A stretch of DNA of 64,000 nt from Candidatus Brocadia pituitae (GTDB lineage Bacteria; Planctomycetota; Brocadiia; Brocadiales; Brocadiaceae): NCBI GenBank assembly GCA_017347445.1, contig AP021856.1:1806613-1870612 (forward strand), given 5' to 3'. Of the stretch, positions 27,308 through 36,297 are shown piece after piece. Position 1 is the first letter of the stretch, and each line of letters starts with the position of its first letter. The notes below the pieces were generated by a model that worked only from the letters and a program-made list of their open reading frames with translations, was not told the origin of the DNA and ran no database searches. The position numbers were made by a program, and so were the translations under genes.

Positions 27308-29842
27308 TCATTTGTTTTGCATAAGTCCACTGAATCCAGAACCGTAATAGAGCATCTTATCGAGTGGCAGTTTAAAGTTAATGTGAAAAAGAATTCCCTG
27401 GAAATAGGCACGAGGCTGTTCTATTTTTACAAGCCCGGCTTTTTTGTTAAAGCCAAAAGGCAACGGTCCGGCAGGTCTTCCGTTCATCTGCATACGGATT
27501 ATAAGGTTCTCCTCCTTGCTTCGTAATGAGAGCCTTGCCCAGTCATAGGTAAAATTTTTCAGGGCCTCCTGGGCAACTTGCATTTGAATACTCTGCTGAA
27601 CGCCTGACGCCCCTGGTAATAGGGTATCCGTGTGAAAACGTATCGTGCCTCCTTCGCCAGGGGTAGAATAGAGGAAGCCGTCAAGAATTTTTATTTTCCC
27701 GTCTTGGTAACTTATGGGAATCCGTCCATTCACGGCGCCTTCACCTTCTGCGCTTGCTGCATTAAACTGTTGTAATAATATTGCAAGTTTAAGGCGGTCA
27801 CAATAGCAGGTAATATCGATTTCTCGTTTACCAGATTCAATTTGCAAACCATGGGTATATACATGGCCGCCGCACCAGGAAAAATTGCTCTTTTTCAGGA
27901 AAAACGATGATAACGATTCTATCTGAAATGAGACCTCTCCTTCGTTCACTTCTATATCTCCCCAGGCAAACCGTTTAAATTTCAATACCTGATCTGGGTC
28001 GCTGCGAAATTGATAAAGATCCTGCAGATGCAGGTTCAGATCAAGGCCTTCAAGCGCCATTTTTTTCCCGGGGATTTCTATCTTTGCATTATGCGTTGAT
28101 AATACCGCATTGCCTGTTACTATGCTCCCAGTTACCTGGCAACTGCCGTTCATACCGATAGTACCCTCAAAATAGGTATCAATCAACTGGGATGAAAACT
28201 TTCCCAGGTCGATTTTTATCACCTTATCGGGCTCAGAGGCTTGAAAATCAATGTTTGTTACAAAAGTACCCGCATCGCTTATTCCGGCCCTTCCCGAGAA
28301 ATCAAGACGAAAATCCGGGAGCAGATCCGCATATTGTCCGGTAAAACGAATACCCAAGCCATCCTGATAGGGTGTGGAAGCAATGGTTCCAATATTCACA
28401 TCATAATATTTCAGTTTATCAATAGTAAAGCATCGGTTTTTTTTGTTTTTAGGCTTGCTCAACTCCTTTTCAAGTGAAGGGCATGGCCATTGAAATGGAA
28501 TTTTAGCATCTATTTTTTCAGCAGAGAAACCACCGCTTTTGAATGTAGCATCGGCTAATTTCAAAAAGGTTTGTATGGGAATGCTACGTGAACTTTTTAT
28601 TGCCGAATTGCCATAGACCGTCATATTTGCACAGATTGCATGAACATTATCCGAATCATAAACAATATCAGACATCTTCAGTGCAAATCGCATATTTCCC
28701 TGCGATCCCGTTCCTCTGCCCCGGATGGAAAGATGTTTAGGATGCAAACGGATCGTTTCTGTTTGTCTGCGAAATTTCAGTGGCTTTTTTGACCGTAACG
28801 TATTTAAAGAAAATTGCCAGTTATTTCCCTGTTTTTGACCTCGAAACCTTATGGGGATTGACTCTGTCTCTGAAAATGTTAATCCCATAACAGAAGCCGA
28901 ATCTGGAGGTTCTTTCTGGAAATTCACACGTATCATGCCTTGTGCATCAATTCCATTCTGGGTAAAACGAATACGGAAATCGGCAGCCCTGTCCATAGAT
29001 ATTTCAATGGGAAGAGGGGTGGCAATACAAAAGCGGGAAAAGTTGACATGAAGAACGTCATGTTTTTTTCTTAGTTCTATGGTTAGCGGTGTATTGCCGG
29101 GAGAATTCTGGATTTGGTATCCATCGTATGCTATGTTCATATCCGAGAATGCAAGTCTCGCGCTTATCTCATCCGTTTGAAAATTAACGGTTGTATCAAT
29201 ATTTATCTGTGAAGCAAGATTCACCGCCGTTTGTGCATCGCCGAAATCAAAATTTAGCCCCATGTGTATCGTGTAACCTGGAGGGGTGTCATTTTCAGCT
29301 TCTGCAACAGGCATTGCCTTTATACTGAAGGGAATTCTAACAACGGATTTTCCCGATGTTAGGATCATGGTCGCATTGCGGATTTCAAATTCTTCAAAGC
29401 TTACAGGCAGCCCTGGCAGCCAGGGGCCATCCGGGCCTTTCTGTTTTATCTCTGCAGGGTTCTCAAAAATATTTTTAAAATCCCCCCCGGGAATCACGAT
29501 GCTTCCATCCTTATATTCAGCCCTGATTTCAATGCCACTTATAATGATCTTTTTGATATGCCTTTTCAATAAACCAGGTAAGGAATAATCGACTCGAACA
29601 GAGTCGAGCAAGAGAAAAGGATTGTTGGGTGTTCCCCATCGCAACGAGGCCATATCGAGCCTTGTCAATCCTAATTTACGCACCTCGACGGTTGAATTGA
29701 TAAAACCGATACTCCCGGCAAGACGGGGAATCAGGATGTTTTCGAGAAAGATGGGAATGAATACGTATACACCGCATCCCAGGAAAATAGCAACGAATCC
29801 GGCCATGATTACATAAAAAAATGTCTTCCTGCTTATTTTCAT
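27308..29842 (-). CDS. ydbH: YdbH-like intermembrane (AsmA-type) protein
   Basis: An 844-residue protein with one N-terminal transmembrane helix (about 7-30) and a long beta-rich periplasmic body, as in the AsmA-like/YdbH family that spans the envelope and moves phospholipids. Repeated short strands with amphipathic pattern run through the sequence; the end has conserved YdbH-like features such as GEGAVNGRIPISYQDGKIKI and the PGEGGTIRFHTD segment. It is followed by the YnbE- and YdbL-like genes, which supports the assignment. In an anammox cell the membranes joined could include the outer or cytoplasmic membrane. Length is close to that of the E. coli protein (about 880). Confidence 0.8.
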   Translation of the reverse strand: MKISRKTFFYVIMAGFVAIFLGCGVYVFIPIFLENILIPRLAGSIGFINSTVEVRKLGLTRLDMASLRWGTPNNPFLLLDSVRVDYSLPGLLKRHIKKIIISGIEIRAEYKDGSIVIPGGDFKNIFENPAEIKQKGPDGPWLPGLPVSFEEFEIRNATMILTSGKSVVRIPFSIKAMPVAEAENDTPPGYTIHMGLNFDFGDAQTAVNLASQINIDTTVNFQTDEISARLAFSDMNIAYDGYQIQNSPGNTPLTIELRKKHDVLHVNFSRFCIATPLPIEISMDRAADFRIRFTQNGIDAQGMIRVNFQKEPPDSASVMGLTFSETESIPIRFRGQKQGNNWQFSLNTLRSKKPLKFRRQTETIRLHPKHLSIRGRGTGSQGNMRFALKMSDIVYDSDNVHAICANMTVYGNSAIKSSRSIPIQTFLKLADATFKSGGFSAEKIDAKIPFQWPCPSLEKELSKPKNKKNRCFTIDKLKYYDVNIGTIASTPYQDGLGIRFTGQYADLLPDFRLDFSGRAGISDAGTFVTNIDFQASEPDKVIKIDLGKFSSQLIDTYFEGTIGMNGSCQVTGSIVTGNAVLSTHNAKIEIPGKKMALEGLDLNLHLQDLYQFRSDPDQVLKFKRFAWGDIEVNEGEVSFQIESLSSFFLKKSNFSWCGGHVYTHGLQIESGKREIDITCYCDRLKLAILLQQFNAASAEGEGAVNGRIPISYQDGKIKILDGFLYSTPGEGGTIRFHTDTLLPGASGVQQSIQMQVAQEALKNFTYDWARLSLRSKEENLIIRMQMNGRPAGPLPFGFNKKAGLVKIEQPRAYFQGILFHINFKLPLDKMLYYGSGFSGLMQNK

Positions 29843-30059
29843 AGAAATGATTTTGGTTTTTTCGAACGTATAGGAAATGGCTTACGTATTGAAAAAAAAT
29901 CACCGAATGGCTACTCTGATCACGATAATTCGAAATCTCTATAAATTGCTACAACAGGCAATGTTAAAATTCTATCAGAATCTATTGTTTGAATCACCTA
30001 TATTTAAAAATCCATGAAGCAGGCAGAAATCATATGCATATATTTGAAATTTCAAGCTC

Positions 30060-30898
30060 ATGAAAGAAGTGAATCGTTGGGTTTCGTGTTGGCGAAAACC
30101 AATCTACTTTGCTTACTGTGGAGAGTCTGAATATGCTGTTAGAACGACAAAGGAGTCAAGACTTTTTAATATCACTATACAGGGGACCGTATCCGGGTGG
30201 TTATTTACCCGGTCAGGTCTCTTGATATTATCACCAACAATTACTAATGCAACCACTAACGATATTAATCTTGTGGAAGTGGTAATCAGTTCTGGTGATC
30301 CAATAATTCATCCTGAAAGAGGAGCGATTCAATTTGCTACAAACAATTATTTTCTCTGGGGTATCGATCCCTTTGATGTCGTGAATATGTCCGTATCCGG
30401 CAACTGTGTAACTATTCATCCGGATCCTGACTATAAAGATCTAAATCTCAATTATTTTAATGTCAGCTCCGGCTTATTTGCTATCCCATATCAGATTTAT
30501 ACCGGCGCAATAGAAGGTTGTGTGAATAAAAAGTCTAAAACGGTATCAGGTCATATAAACGTTAAAGGAAAAACATCTATATCTGGCGAAAGTGCTTCCT
30601 ATGTTGCAGATTTCGAAGGCCAGTTTGCAGGAACTGGAAACTTTAGCGATGTGATACCGACATCTGAAACTGATGGATTTATGAATGTTTTTGTAACGTT
30701 GAGGTTAGATGCATCCTTTGGCAATAATGCACGCAAATCCATTTCCAGGAGAGAAATCCGTAAACTACAGAATGCGGTACTTGAAAAACTGAATCCGGGT
30801 GATGTGTTGGCCGTTAAACGATTAAAATATGCACCAACGATGATTATGAAAATAAATGCAAGTGCATTAGAAGAATTAGTAGTCGTCAATAAAATAAA
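30060..30898 (+). pseudogene. Unknown gene cut by an IS element
   Basis: The frame encodes about 280 residues before it runs into the insertion sequence at about 30899; everything beyond is antisense to the transposase. The visible part is beta-rich, with no recognised domain (WLFTRSGLLILSPTITNATT, HPDPDYKDLNLNYFNVSSG and SGHINVKGKTSISGE). After the IS, one frame starting near 32158 (YIDISLDTFPEV...) stays open to a TAA near 32240 and may be its lost C-terminus. The 5' end overlaps a GTTGGGTT-type palindrome (30076-30102), so the true start is uncertain. Likely a secreted or surface protein, by analogy with the following gene. Confidence 0.6.
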
Positions 30899-32152
30899 TT
30901 TACAATTAGGTATTTTTGCTTGGTTGAATTCGATAGTTCCATTCGCCATGAAATTTATCTGGAACGAGATTAATTTTCGCCATTTCCACGTCATTAACTT
31001 TGCATCCTATTGGGTATTTCCGTCTATCAAGACGACATACCACCGCCAGCCCCTTGGCCGTTGTCGTTCCAGCAATCAGGCGGACAACCGTTTCATAATC
31101 TCGCAGCGGTTCACTCCGCCAGTTGGACGAAATGAACGAGAAGAGGCGATGCTCTACCTTGTTCCACTTGCTCGTTCCCGGGGGAAAGTGACACACGGAA
31201 ATAGGAATGTCGATCTCGTCCGCCATTTTCTGTAGTTCTCGTTTCCATAGGCGCAATCGATAACCATTACTCCCCCCACTATCGGCCGTAATCAATAGTT
31301 CGGTCACCTTGGAGTATAACGTGCGGCCCTCGTGTCGCCACCACCCCCGAAGGGACGCAACCGCAAAGACGGCTGTATCGTGATCCGTGCCTACGTTAAC
31401 AAATCCACGATTCAATCCCAGATCATAAATGCCATACGGATAGGCCCGAGGGATGGATGGTTTCGGAAAGTCATGTCCGTTGACGCGGAGAGCATTCTTC
31501 GCTTTTCTCCATTGCCTGCCCTTGTTGTCGAAGTTACCAATCAACTCCTTTTTCTTCGTATCGACCGAAACAACAGGGTTCACGCAGGCCATCGCCTTGC
31601 GTACTTTTTTGTTGATGTACCGGAACTGCTTATCACGATCAGGATGGTCACTCCCCTCCTCTGTCTTTCGGTTCCCTTGAAGGCTATAACCCGTGGAGCG
31701 AAGTAATTGCGCGACCTTCTCGTGACTAATCCGGCATCCCTGACGGGTAAGCTCTTTTGCGAGCACGCGGGTACTTTTGCAGGTCCAGCGCAATGGCGAT
31801 TCCGGATCCCCTCGGATCGATGGCTCAATCAATTCCTCCAACATGGCAGGCAAATCTGGTTTCGCAGAGACAAGACTCTGCCTTCCCGCCCCTTTGCGTC
31901 GTATCCTGATAACCGATGGCGACTCGTCCTCATTGGCTAGCTCGCGAATACCTTTGGTAATCGTCACGCGCGACAGTCCACAGGCACGACTCACCAAAGA
32001 AACCCCCCCGCGTCCAAGCTGTTTTGCTTCTGCCGCGGCAAGAACCCGGCGTGAACGCTCGTTCAAATAAGGCCATACGTACAACAATTTCTCTTTTAAA
32101 CCCGCCTCGGTTGTCATACATAATAGTATAGCTTATCCTATATATTTGTAAA
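30899..32152 (-). mobile_element. ISAzo13-like insertion sequence
   Basis: About 1254 bp containing a complete transposase gene. Both ends start with TTTACAA (30899-30905, and 32146-32152 as the complement), and about 11 of the first 16 bases match, so these are probable terminal inverted repeats. No target duplication is obvious. The element interrupts the gene that starts at 30060. Confidence 0.7.
30906..32117 (-). CDS. ISAzo13-family DDE transposase
   Basis: A 403-residue transposase. The N-terminal helix-turn-helix region (LNERSRRVLAAAEAKQLG, then SRACGLSRVTITKG) is followed by the Rhodopirellula-type DDE catalytic domain. Catalytic residues probably include the Asp of PVVSVDTKKKE, the Asp of LLITADSGGSN, and the Glu of SKWNKVEHRLFS. 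All three segments are intact and the frame is full length, so the element may still be active. The enzyme cuts and pastes the surrounding ~1.25-kb element. It lies head-on against the disrupted host gene. Family name is from pattern recognition (long ISAzo13 core with CHFPPGTSKWNK). Confidence 0.9.
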   Translation of the reverse strand: MTTEAGLKEKLLYVWPYLNERSRRVLAAAEAKQLGRGGVSLVSRACGLSRVTITKGIRELANEDESPSVIRIRRKGAGRQSLVSAKPDLPAMLEELIEPSIRGDPESPLRWTCKSTRVLAKELTRQGCRISHEKVAQLLRSTGYSLQGNRKTEEGSDHPDRDKQFRYINKKVRKAMACVNPVVSVDTKKKELIGNFDNKGRQWRKAKNALRVNGHDFPKPSIPRAYPYGIYDLGLNRGFVNVGTDHDTAVFAVASLRGWWRHEGRTLYSKVTELLITADSGGSNGYRLRLWKRELQKMADEIDIPISVCHFPPGTSKWNKVEHRLFSFISSNWRSEPLRDYETVVRLIAGTTTAKGLAVVCRLDRRKYPIGCKVNDVEMAKINLVPDKFHGEWNYRIQPSKNT

Positions 32153-32325
32153 GTTAATATATTGACATTTCCTTAGATACTTTCCCGGAAGTAAGTGAAA
32201 TTACGACGATATCTTCTGCTTTTAGAATACCGCAGTAAGATAACGTTCCGGAAGACTTTTGTTTTTAAAGGAGATAGCCTATTTGCACAAATCTTTAACT
32301 CTTTTTTGAAAAGGAGAAAAGAAAG

Positions 32326-33645
32326 ATGAAGAAATATTGGTTTGTCGGCTTGTTTTCGATTGTTTTTGGTGTGATGGGTGATGTTCTTGCGGGGGATATG
32401 GGTGCAACGCTCAAGGATAATACCCCAAACAGTGGTTTTACTATAAAAGAAGGAACCACGAACAGTACCGTAGCCCGTTTTAGGGGGGACGGCAACGTCG
32501 GCATTGGCACAGCAAATCCATCCGCAAAGTTAGATATAGCAGGAAATGTCGCTATCAACGGGACACCCGTGATCGATAGCACAGGGAAGTGGGTGGGAGA
32601 TTCTACTGGTTTGGTAGGACCTCAAGGACCTCAGGGACCACAGGCGAAATATGGCGGTGTTGCTGTAGTAGCTAAAAGTGGCGGTGATTATACGGATCCC
32701 GTAGCAGCAATGGCGGGTATTGCCGTATGGGGTGGTACGCCGTCGCCATCAAATCCATGCCTTTTAAAGATCATGCCCGGCGTTTATGATATTGGCACAA
32801 ATTCTCTCGTAATGCAGCCATATGTTGATATCGAAGGGGCAGGGGAAACTGTTACCAAAATAACCGGCACGACATCTTCTGTTGGTTATCCCATATCGAA
32901 TGGGGTAGTGCAGGGGGCATCAAATGCAGAGATCAAATCATTGACCGTGGAAAATACGGGCACGGGTTCTTACAACGCTGCCATCTATAATGGTAATGGT
33001 GCAGCACCCAAAATTACGCATGTAACTGCTATATCAGTGGGTGGTAATACGTATAATTGTGGTATTTTCAATAATAACAGTGCCCCTTACATTGCTTACA
33101 CGACGGTTAAGGTATCTGATGGAGCTTCCAATTATGGTATTGACAGCCATAATTCTTCTTCTCCTGATCTATTCGATGTAAAAATTGATGTGTCTGGTGG
33201 AAATGTTGCTGTTGGCGTAGCAGAGAATAGTTCAACATATGCAATTGCCAATTCAAGAATTTATGCATCCGGGTCACCTGATAATAGAGGTATTTACTCC
33301 GTTAAATCCGCCGGAGCATTAATTAGAAATTCAATGATTCATGCATCTGGTGGGACGAATAATCACGGTGTTTATACTAGTGAAGCCACACTTACGATGG
33401 CATCTGTATGGCTTTATGCCGCTGGTGGAACGGGATTAAATTACGGCGTTAATACCCATGGCTCAGGAATTATAAGGATAGATAGCTCTGTAACAAGAGG
33501 TAACAGCAGAACAATCAGTAATAATTTAGGTGTTACTACTAACTTTGGTAGCAGTAAACTTGAAGGGGGTAATTGGTTTAATGCTGGTGTGATACATTGT
33601 GTGGGATGTTATGACGAAAACTATGATCCAATTGCAAATCAATAG
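32326..33645 (+). CDS. Exported beta-helix surface protein with phage-tail-like N-terminus
   Basis: A 439-residue protein with a signal peptide (about 1-22). The early part carries VGIGTANPSAKLDIAGNVAI, the repeat typical of phage tail-spike/S74-type and large surface proteins, then a short collagen-like GPQGPQGPQ stretch. From about 110 onward the sequence is a right-handed parallel beta-helix: Gly/Asn-rich rungs such as GAAPKITHVTAISVGG, NSSTYAIANSRIYASG and TLTMASVWLYAAGG repeat every ~35 residues. This suggests a secreted trimeric or fibrous surface or cell-wall protein. The ribosome site (AAAAGGAGAAA) is strong. No catalytic residues are recognisable. A palindromic repeat region follows. 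Confidence 0.8.
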   Translation: MKKYWFVGLFSIVFGVMGDVLAGDMGATLKDNTPNSGFTIKEGTTNSTVARFRGDGNVGIGTANPSAKLDIAGNVAINGTPVIDSTGKWVGDSTGLVGPQGPQGPQAKYGGVAVVAKSGGDYTDPVAAMAGIAVWGGTPSPSNPCLLKIMPGVYDIGTNSLVMQPYVDIEGAGETVTKITGTTSSVGYPISNGVVQGASNAEIKSLTVENTGTGSYNAAIYNGNGAAPKITHVTAISVGGNTYNCGIFNNNSAPYIAYTTVKVSDGASNYGIDSHNSSSPDLFDVKIDVSGGNVAVGVAENSSTYAIANSRIYASGSPDNRGIYSVKSAGALIRNSMIHASGGTNNHGVYTSEATLTMASVWLYAAGGTGLNYGVNTHGSGIIRIDSSVTRGNSRTISNNLGVTTNFGSSKLEGGNWFNAGVIHCVGCYDENYDPIANQ

Positions 33646-33666
33646 CATGGGAAAAAAGAAAAGTAG

Positions 33667-33806
33667 GTTGGGTTGAATGAAATGAAACCCAACAGAATAT
33701 TTCAATACGATTCAGGTAAGGTTGGGTTGAACGTGATTAAGACCTAACAAAATCGGTAAATAAGAGATAGGAGACGTTGGGTTTCGCTTTTGGCGAAAAC
33801 CCAACC
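33667..33806. repeat. Cluster of GTTGGGTT palindromes
   Basis: Three hairpins sit in a row: 33667-33693 (GTTGGGTT with AACCCAAC), an imperfect one at 33721-33748, and 33776-33806 (GTTGGGTTTCG with CGAAAACCCAAC). Related copies lie at 30076-30102 and a half-site at about 33973-33980. They resemble REP or extragenic palindromes. Confidence 0.65.
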
Positions 33807-33873
33807 TTATATGTTAAGGTATCTATAATTCATTGAAATATTATAAGAGTTAACTAGAATAGTTACCATATTA

Positions 33874-33936
33874 GCAGGCAGGAGTGGTTAACGGAAGGAG
33901 TCCGTAGGACGACTGGAGTTAACCACTCCTGCCTGC
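33874..33936. repeat. Long perfect-arm hairpin
   Basis: Two perfect 19-base arms, GCAGGCAGGAGTGGTTAAC (33874-33892) and its complement (33918-33936), enclose a 25-base spacer that itself can form a small hairpin. It lies 220 bp before the IS110 transposase. 33937-34157 shows nothing else clear but could hold the left end and a guide RNA of that element. Confidence 0.8.
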
Positions 33937-34157
33937 CCGAAAAATTTATTCAGGAGCACGGAAAGATAGAGTCAAACCCAACCTGTCACTCGATGACCTT
34001 GCGTAGACCGCACTCATCTTTTTGTGCTAATTTCTGAAACTGTATGATCAATAGAATGTTCTAAAAAAAGTCCATATAAGGCCATCAACAGGTAACAGAA
34101 ATAGCCCGCTCTTTCTGGGTAACCATAAACACTTTTTCATGTAAGGAGACAAACGTA

Positions 34158-35165
34158 ATGGAACAAAAAATGATTTATGTCGGTATTGACTGGGCTGATG
34201 ATCATCACGATGTCGTTATTACCGATGACTCAGCAAAAACACTCGACCAATTCCGGATTGGCCATACCTGCGACGGCTTTGCCCTGCTTCATTCACACAT
34301 CACACAACATCAGACATCACCCAGCCTCGTATTAGTAGCCATCGAGACAAGCCGTGGACTGCTGGTTCACGAACTCTTGCAGAAAGGCTACACCGTCTAT
34401 GCCATCAATCCAAAGGCGCTGGAGATGTTTTCCCTGAATTCACAGATATTCATGGACTTCCTCAAGGCCTTTCCCGATCACGACACCCTGAGCTCCTGCA
34501 AAAAAAAGACCTTCCTTGCATTTCTCAGGAAACATCGTTACTCGTATCCCGCCAAGACCGAAGAACTCTGGAAGACCATTCAATCTCCTTCCCTTCAACC
34601 CGACAAAGTAACCGCTCGTTCCGGAAGGCTCCGCCTGGGAATGCTTCTCGGCCAACTCGAAAATCTCAAAGAACATATTACCCATTATGAACGGGAAATT
34701 CAGCATATCCTCGATCATCTTCCCGAATCAACCCCGGTCAAGAGTTTGCCGGGCGTGGGAGAACGCCTTGCGCCGGAACTGGTTGCAATCCTTGGGCCAA
34801 ACAGTAAAAATGGCCATCATCGGTTCCAGGCTGCTGAGGAAATCGCAAAACTCTCCGGCTGCGTACCGGTTGTCAGAGAAAGTGGAAAGTGGAAAAGTGT
34901 ATCTCTGCGTTACGCCTGCGTAAAATCCCTCAGAAGGACATTTCATGACTGGGCTTTTGCCAGTATTAACTACTCATCCTGGGCAAGGGCATTTTACGAT
35001 TACCACAAAACAAGAAACCAAAGCCATGGTACCATTCTGCGTAATCTTGGCAAAAAATGGATTAAAATCCTTTTTGCTGTCTGGTTAAAGGGCACTACCT
35101 ACAATGAAACTTTGCATATCCATAACCTTAAGGCGAGGAATGTCCCTTGGGCTATGGCGCTTTAA
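34158..35165 (+). pseudogene. IS110-family transposase with an internal deletion
   Basis: A 335-residue open frame of the IS110 family. The RuvC-like DEDD domain starts YVGIDWADDHHDVV (Asp11) and has Glu63 in AIETSRG. IS110 proteins then have a block of about 70 residues after INPKA with the SGAKSD.xDA motif carrying the last two Asp. Here INPKALEMF passes straight into a later, coiled region, so those catalytic Asp are absent while the frame is kept. The C-terminal Tnp_20 part (SLPGVGERLAPELVAILG, then KLSGCVPVV) is intact. A clear ribosome site precedes the ATG. Probably inactive in catalysis, but it may still bind its RNA or DNA. Confidence 0.8.
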
Positions 35166-35255
35166 TCCTCTTTTTTTAAAGAACTTTTTTCCCCTTTTTT
35201 TCTTTTAGAAAAAAAGAGCTTGACATAGAATGTCTACTGAAATGCGTGCTTTAAA

Positions 35256-35281
35256 GGGAGGCAAAATGCCTCCCTTTTTTG
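35256..35281 (+). terminator. Rho-independent terminator
   Basis: GGGAGGC (35256-35262) and GCCTCCC (35268-35274) with a 5-nt loop and a run of T. It ends the IS110 region before cobU. The remaining 35282-35562 shows no clear gene; no cobalamin riboswitch was seen. Confidence 0.9.
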
Positions 35282-35562
35282 TTTCCCGGTAGCCGTTACT
35301 ATTGGGTTTAGCTTATGTTCAACCAAACCTTGCATGCTCATGAATACTGGCTGCTATGCCTCACTTTTTCTGGCATGCTTGTTTTGGCTTTTTTACCATT
35401 TGTATGGATTCGTGATACTTGCAATAAAATTTATTTTCACGTTCTGTTGGATTTGGTATAGTAAAGAGAAAGTCAATGGGATGACAGGTGAAATCCCGGG
35501 TGTTACCTATGGAATCACTGAAAATGGTGTTCTTATAGAATATTCTTTGTGTTTTAGTAAAT

Positions 35563-36297
35563 ATGGCAAAAATAACGTTGGTTCTTGGCGGTGCACGAAG
35601 CGGAAAATCTGTCTTTGCAGAAAGACTTGCTAAGAAGTATAATGATGTGGTTTATATTGCTACCGCAGAGACACGAGATGACGAAATGCGTGAGCGGGTC
35701 CGTCTCCACCGTGAACGGCGTCCGCGGAACTGGAAGACAATTGAATCTCCCCTTCACGTTGACAAGGTTGTATCAGATCTCAATGGTACAGACGGTCTTG
35801 TTTTGATTGATTGTATTACGCTCTATGTTACGAATCTGCTTTTGAGGGGTGATCCAGATGTGGAGAGTGGTCAGCGTCCGGTTGCCCCTCTTCCTGCAAA
35901 AGGGCTAGATTCACCTCATTCCAGCTCTCCTTCCAGGAAGAGTACAATGGACGATAGGGCGTTTTCTCCACTCCTGACGGGGACAGGTGCAGGAGCAGAG
36001 GAAAAGATATTTTCAAATCAAAAGACACATCCGGACGGTTGTACCGGTATGCAGACTGGAAATCCACAAGAGAGACAGCAGGTGATTCTTTCAAAGATTC
36101 GTAAGCTTGGTCAGGTGTGCCGTGAATCTGGATCGGATGTGATTCTAATATCGAATGAGGTTGGTTTAAGTATCGTGCCTGATAATGCCTTATCCCGCGA
36201 ATTCCGGGATATTGCCGGTTACGCAAACCAAATTCTTGCTGGTGAAGCGAATGAGGTATATTTTATGGTGGCGGGAATTGCCCAGAGGATAAAATGA
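35563..36297 (+). CDS. cobU: Adenosylcobinamide kinase / guanylyltransferase with a central insert
   Basis: A 244-residue CobU/CobP. It phosphorylates adenosylcobinamide and then adds GMP, in cobalamin nucleotide-loop assembly. The P-loop GGARSGKS (9-16), the guanylylated His49 in RLHRERRPRNW, the LIDCITLYVTNLL strand, and the ISNEVGLSIVPDN loop are all intact. Usual length is about 180; here about 70 residues (roughly 96-168) of Ser/Pro/Gly-rich, low-complexity sequence are inserted before the QERQQVILSKI helix. The insert looks like a translated repeat. holA begins inside the stop codon (ATGA overlap), which shows coupling. Confidence 0.92.
   Translation: MAKITLVLGGARSGKSVFAERLAKKYNDVVYIATAETRDDEMRERVRLHRERRPRNWKTIESPLHVDKVVSDLNGTDGLVLIDCITLYVTNLLLRGDPDVESGQRPVAPLPAKGLDSPHSSSPSRKSTMDDRAFSPLLTGTGAGAEEKIFSNQKTHPDGCTGMQTGNPQERQQVILSKIRKLGQVCRESGSDVILISNEVGLSIVPDNALSREFRDIAGYANQILAGEANEVYFMVAGIAQRIK

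Noticed and set aside
30906-31235. Plus-strand continuation of the 30060 frame
   Set aside because: It is antisense to the transposase C-terminus; the frame is open only by chance after the insertion.
31366-31372. Second GACGCAA-type GEMM motif
   Set aside because: It lies inside the transposase gene, lacks the GGCAAACC partner, and is chance.
35334-35633. 99-residue hydrophobic frame before cobU
   Set aside because: It overlaps the cobU start in another frame and becomes Cys/Lys-rich nonsense there; no ribosome site.
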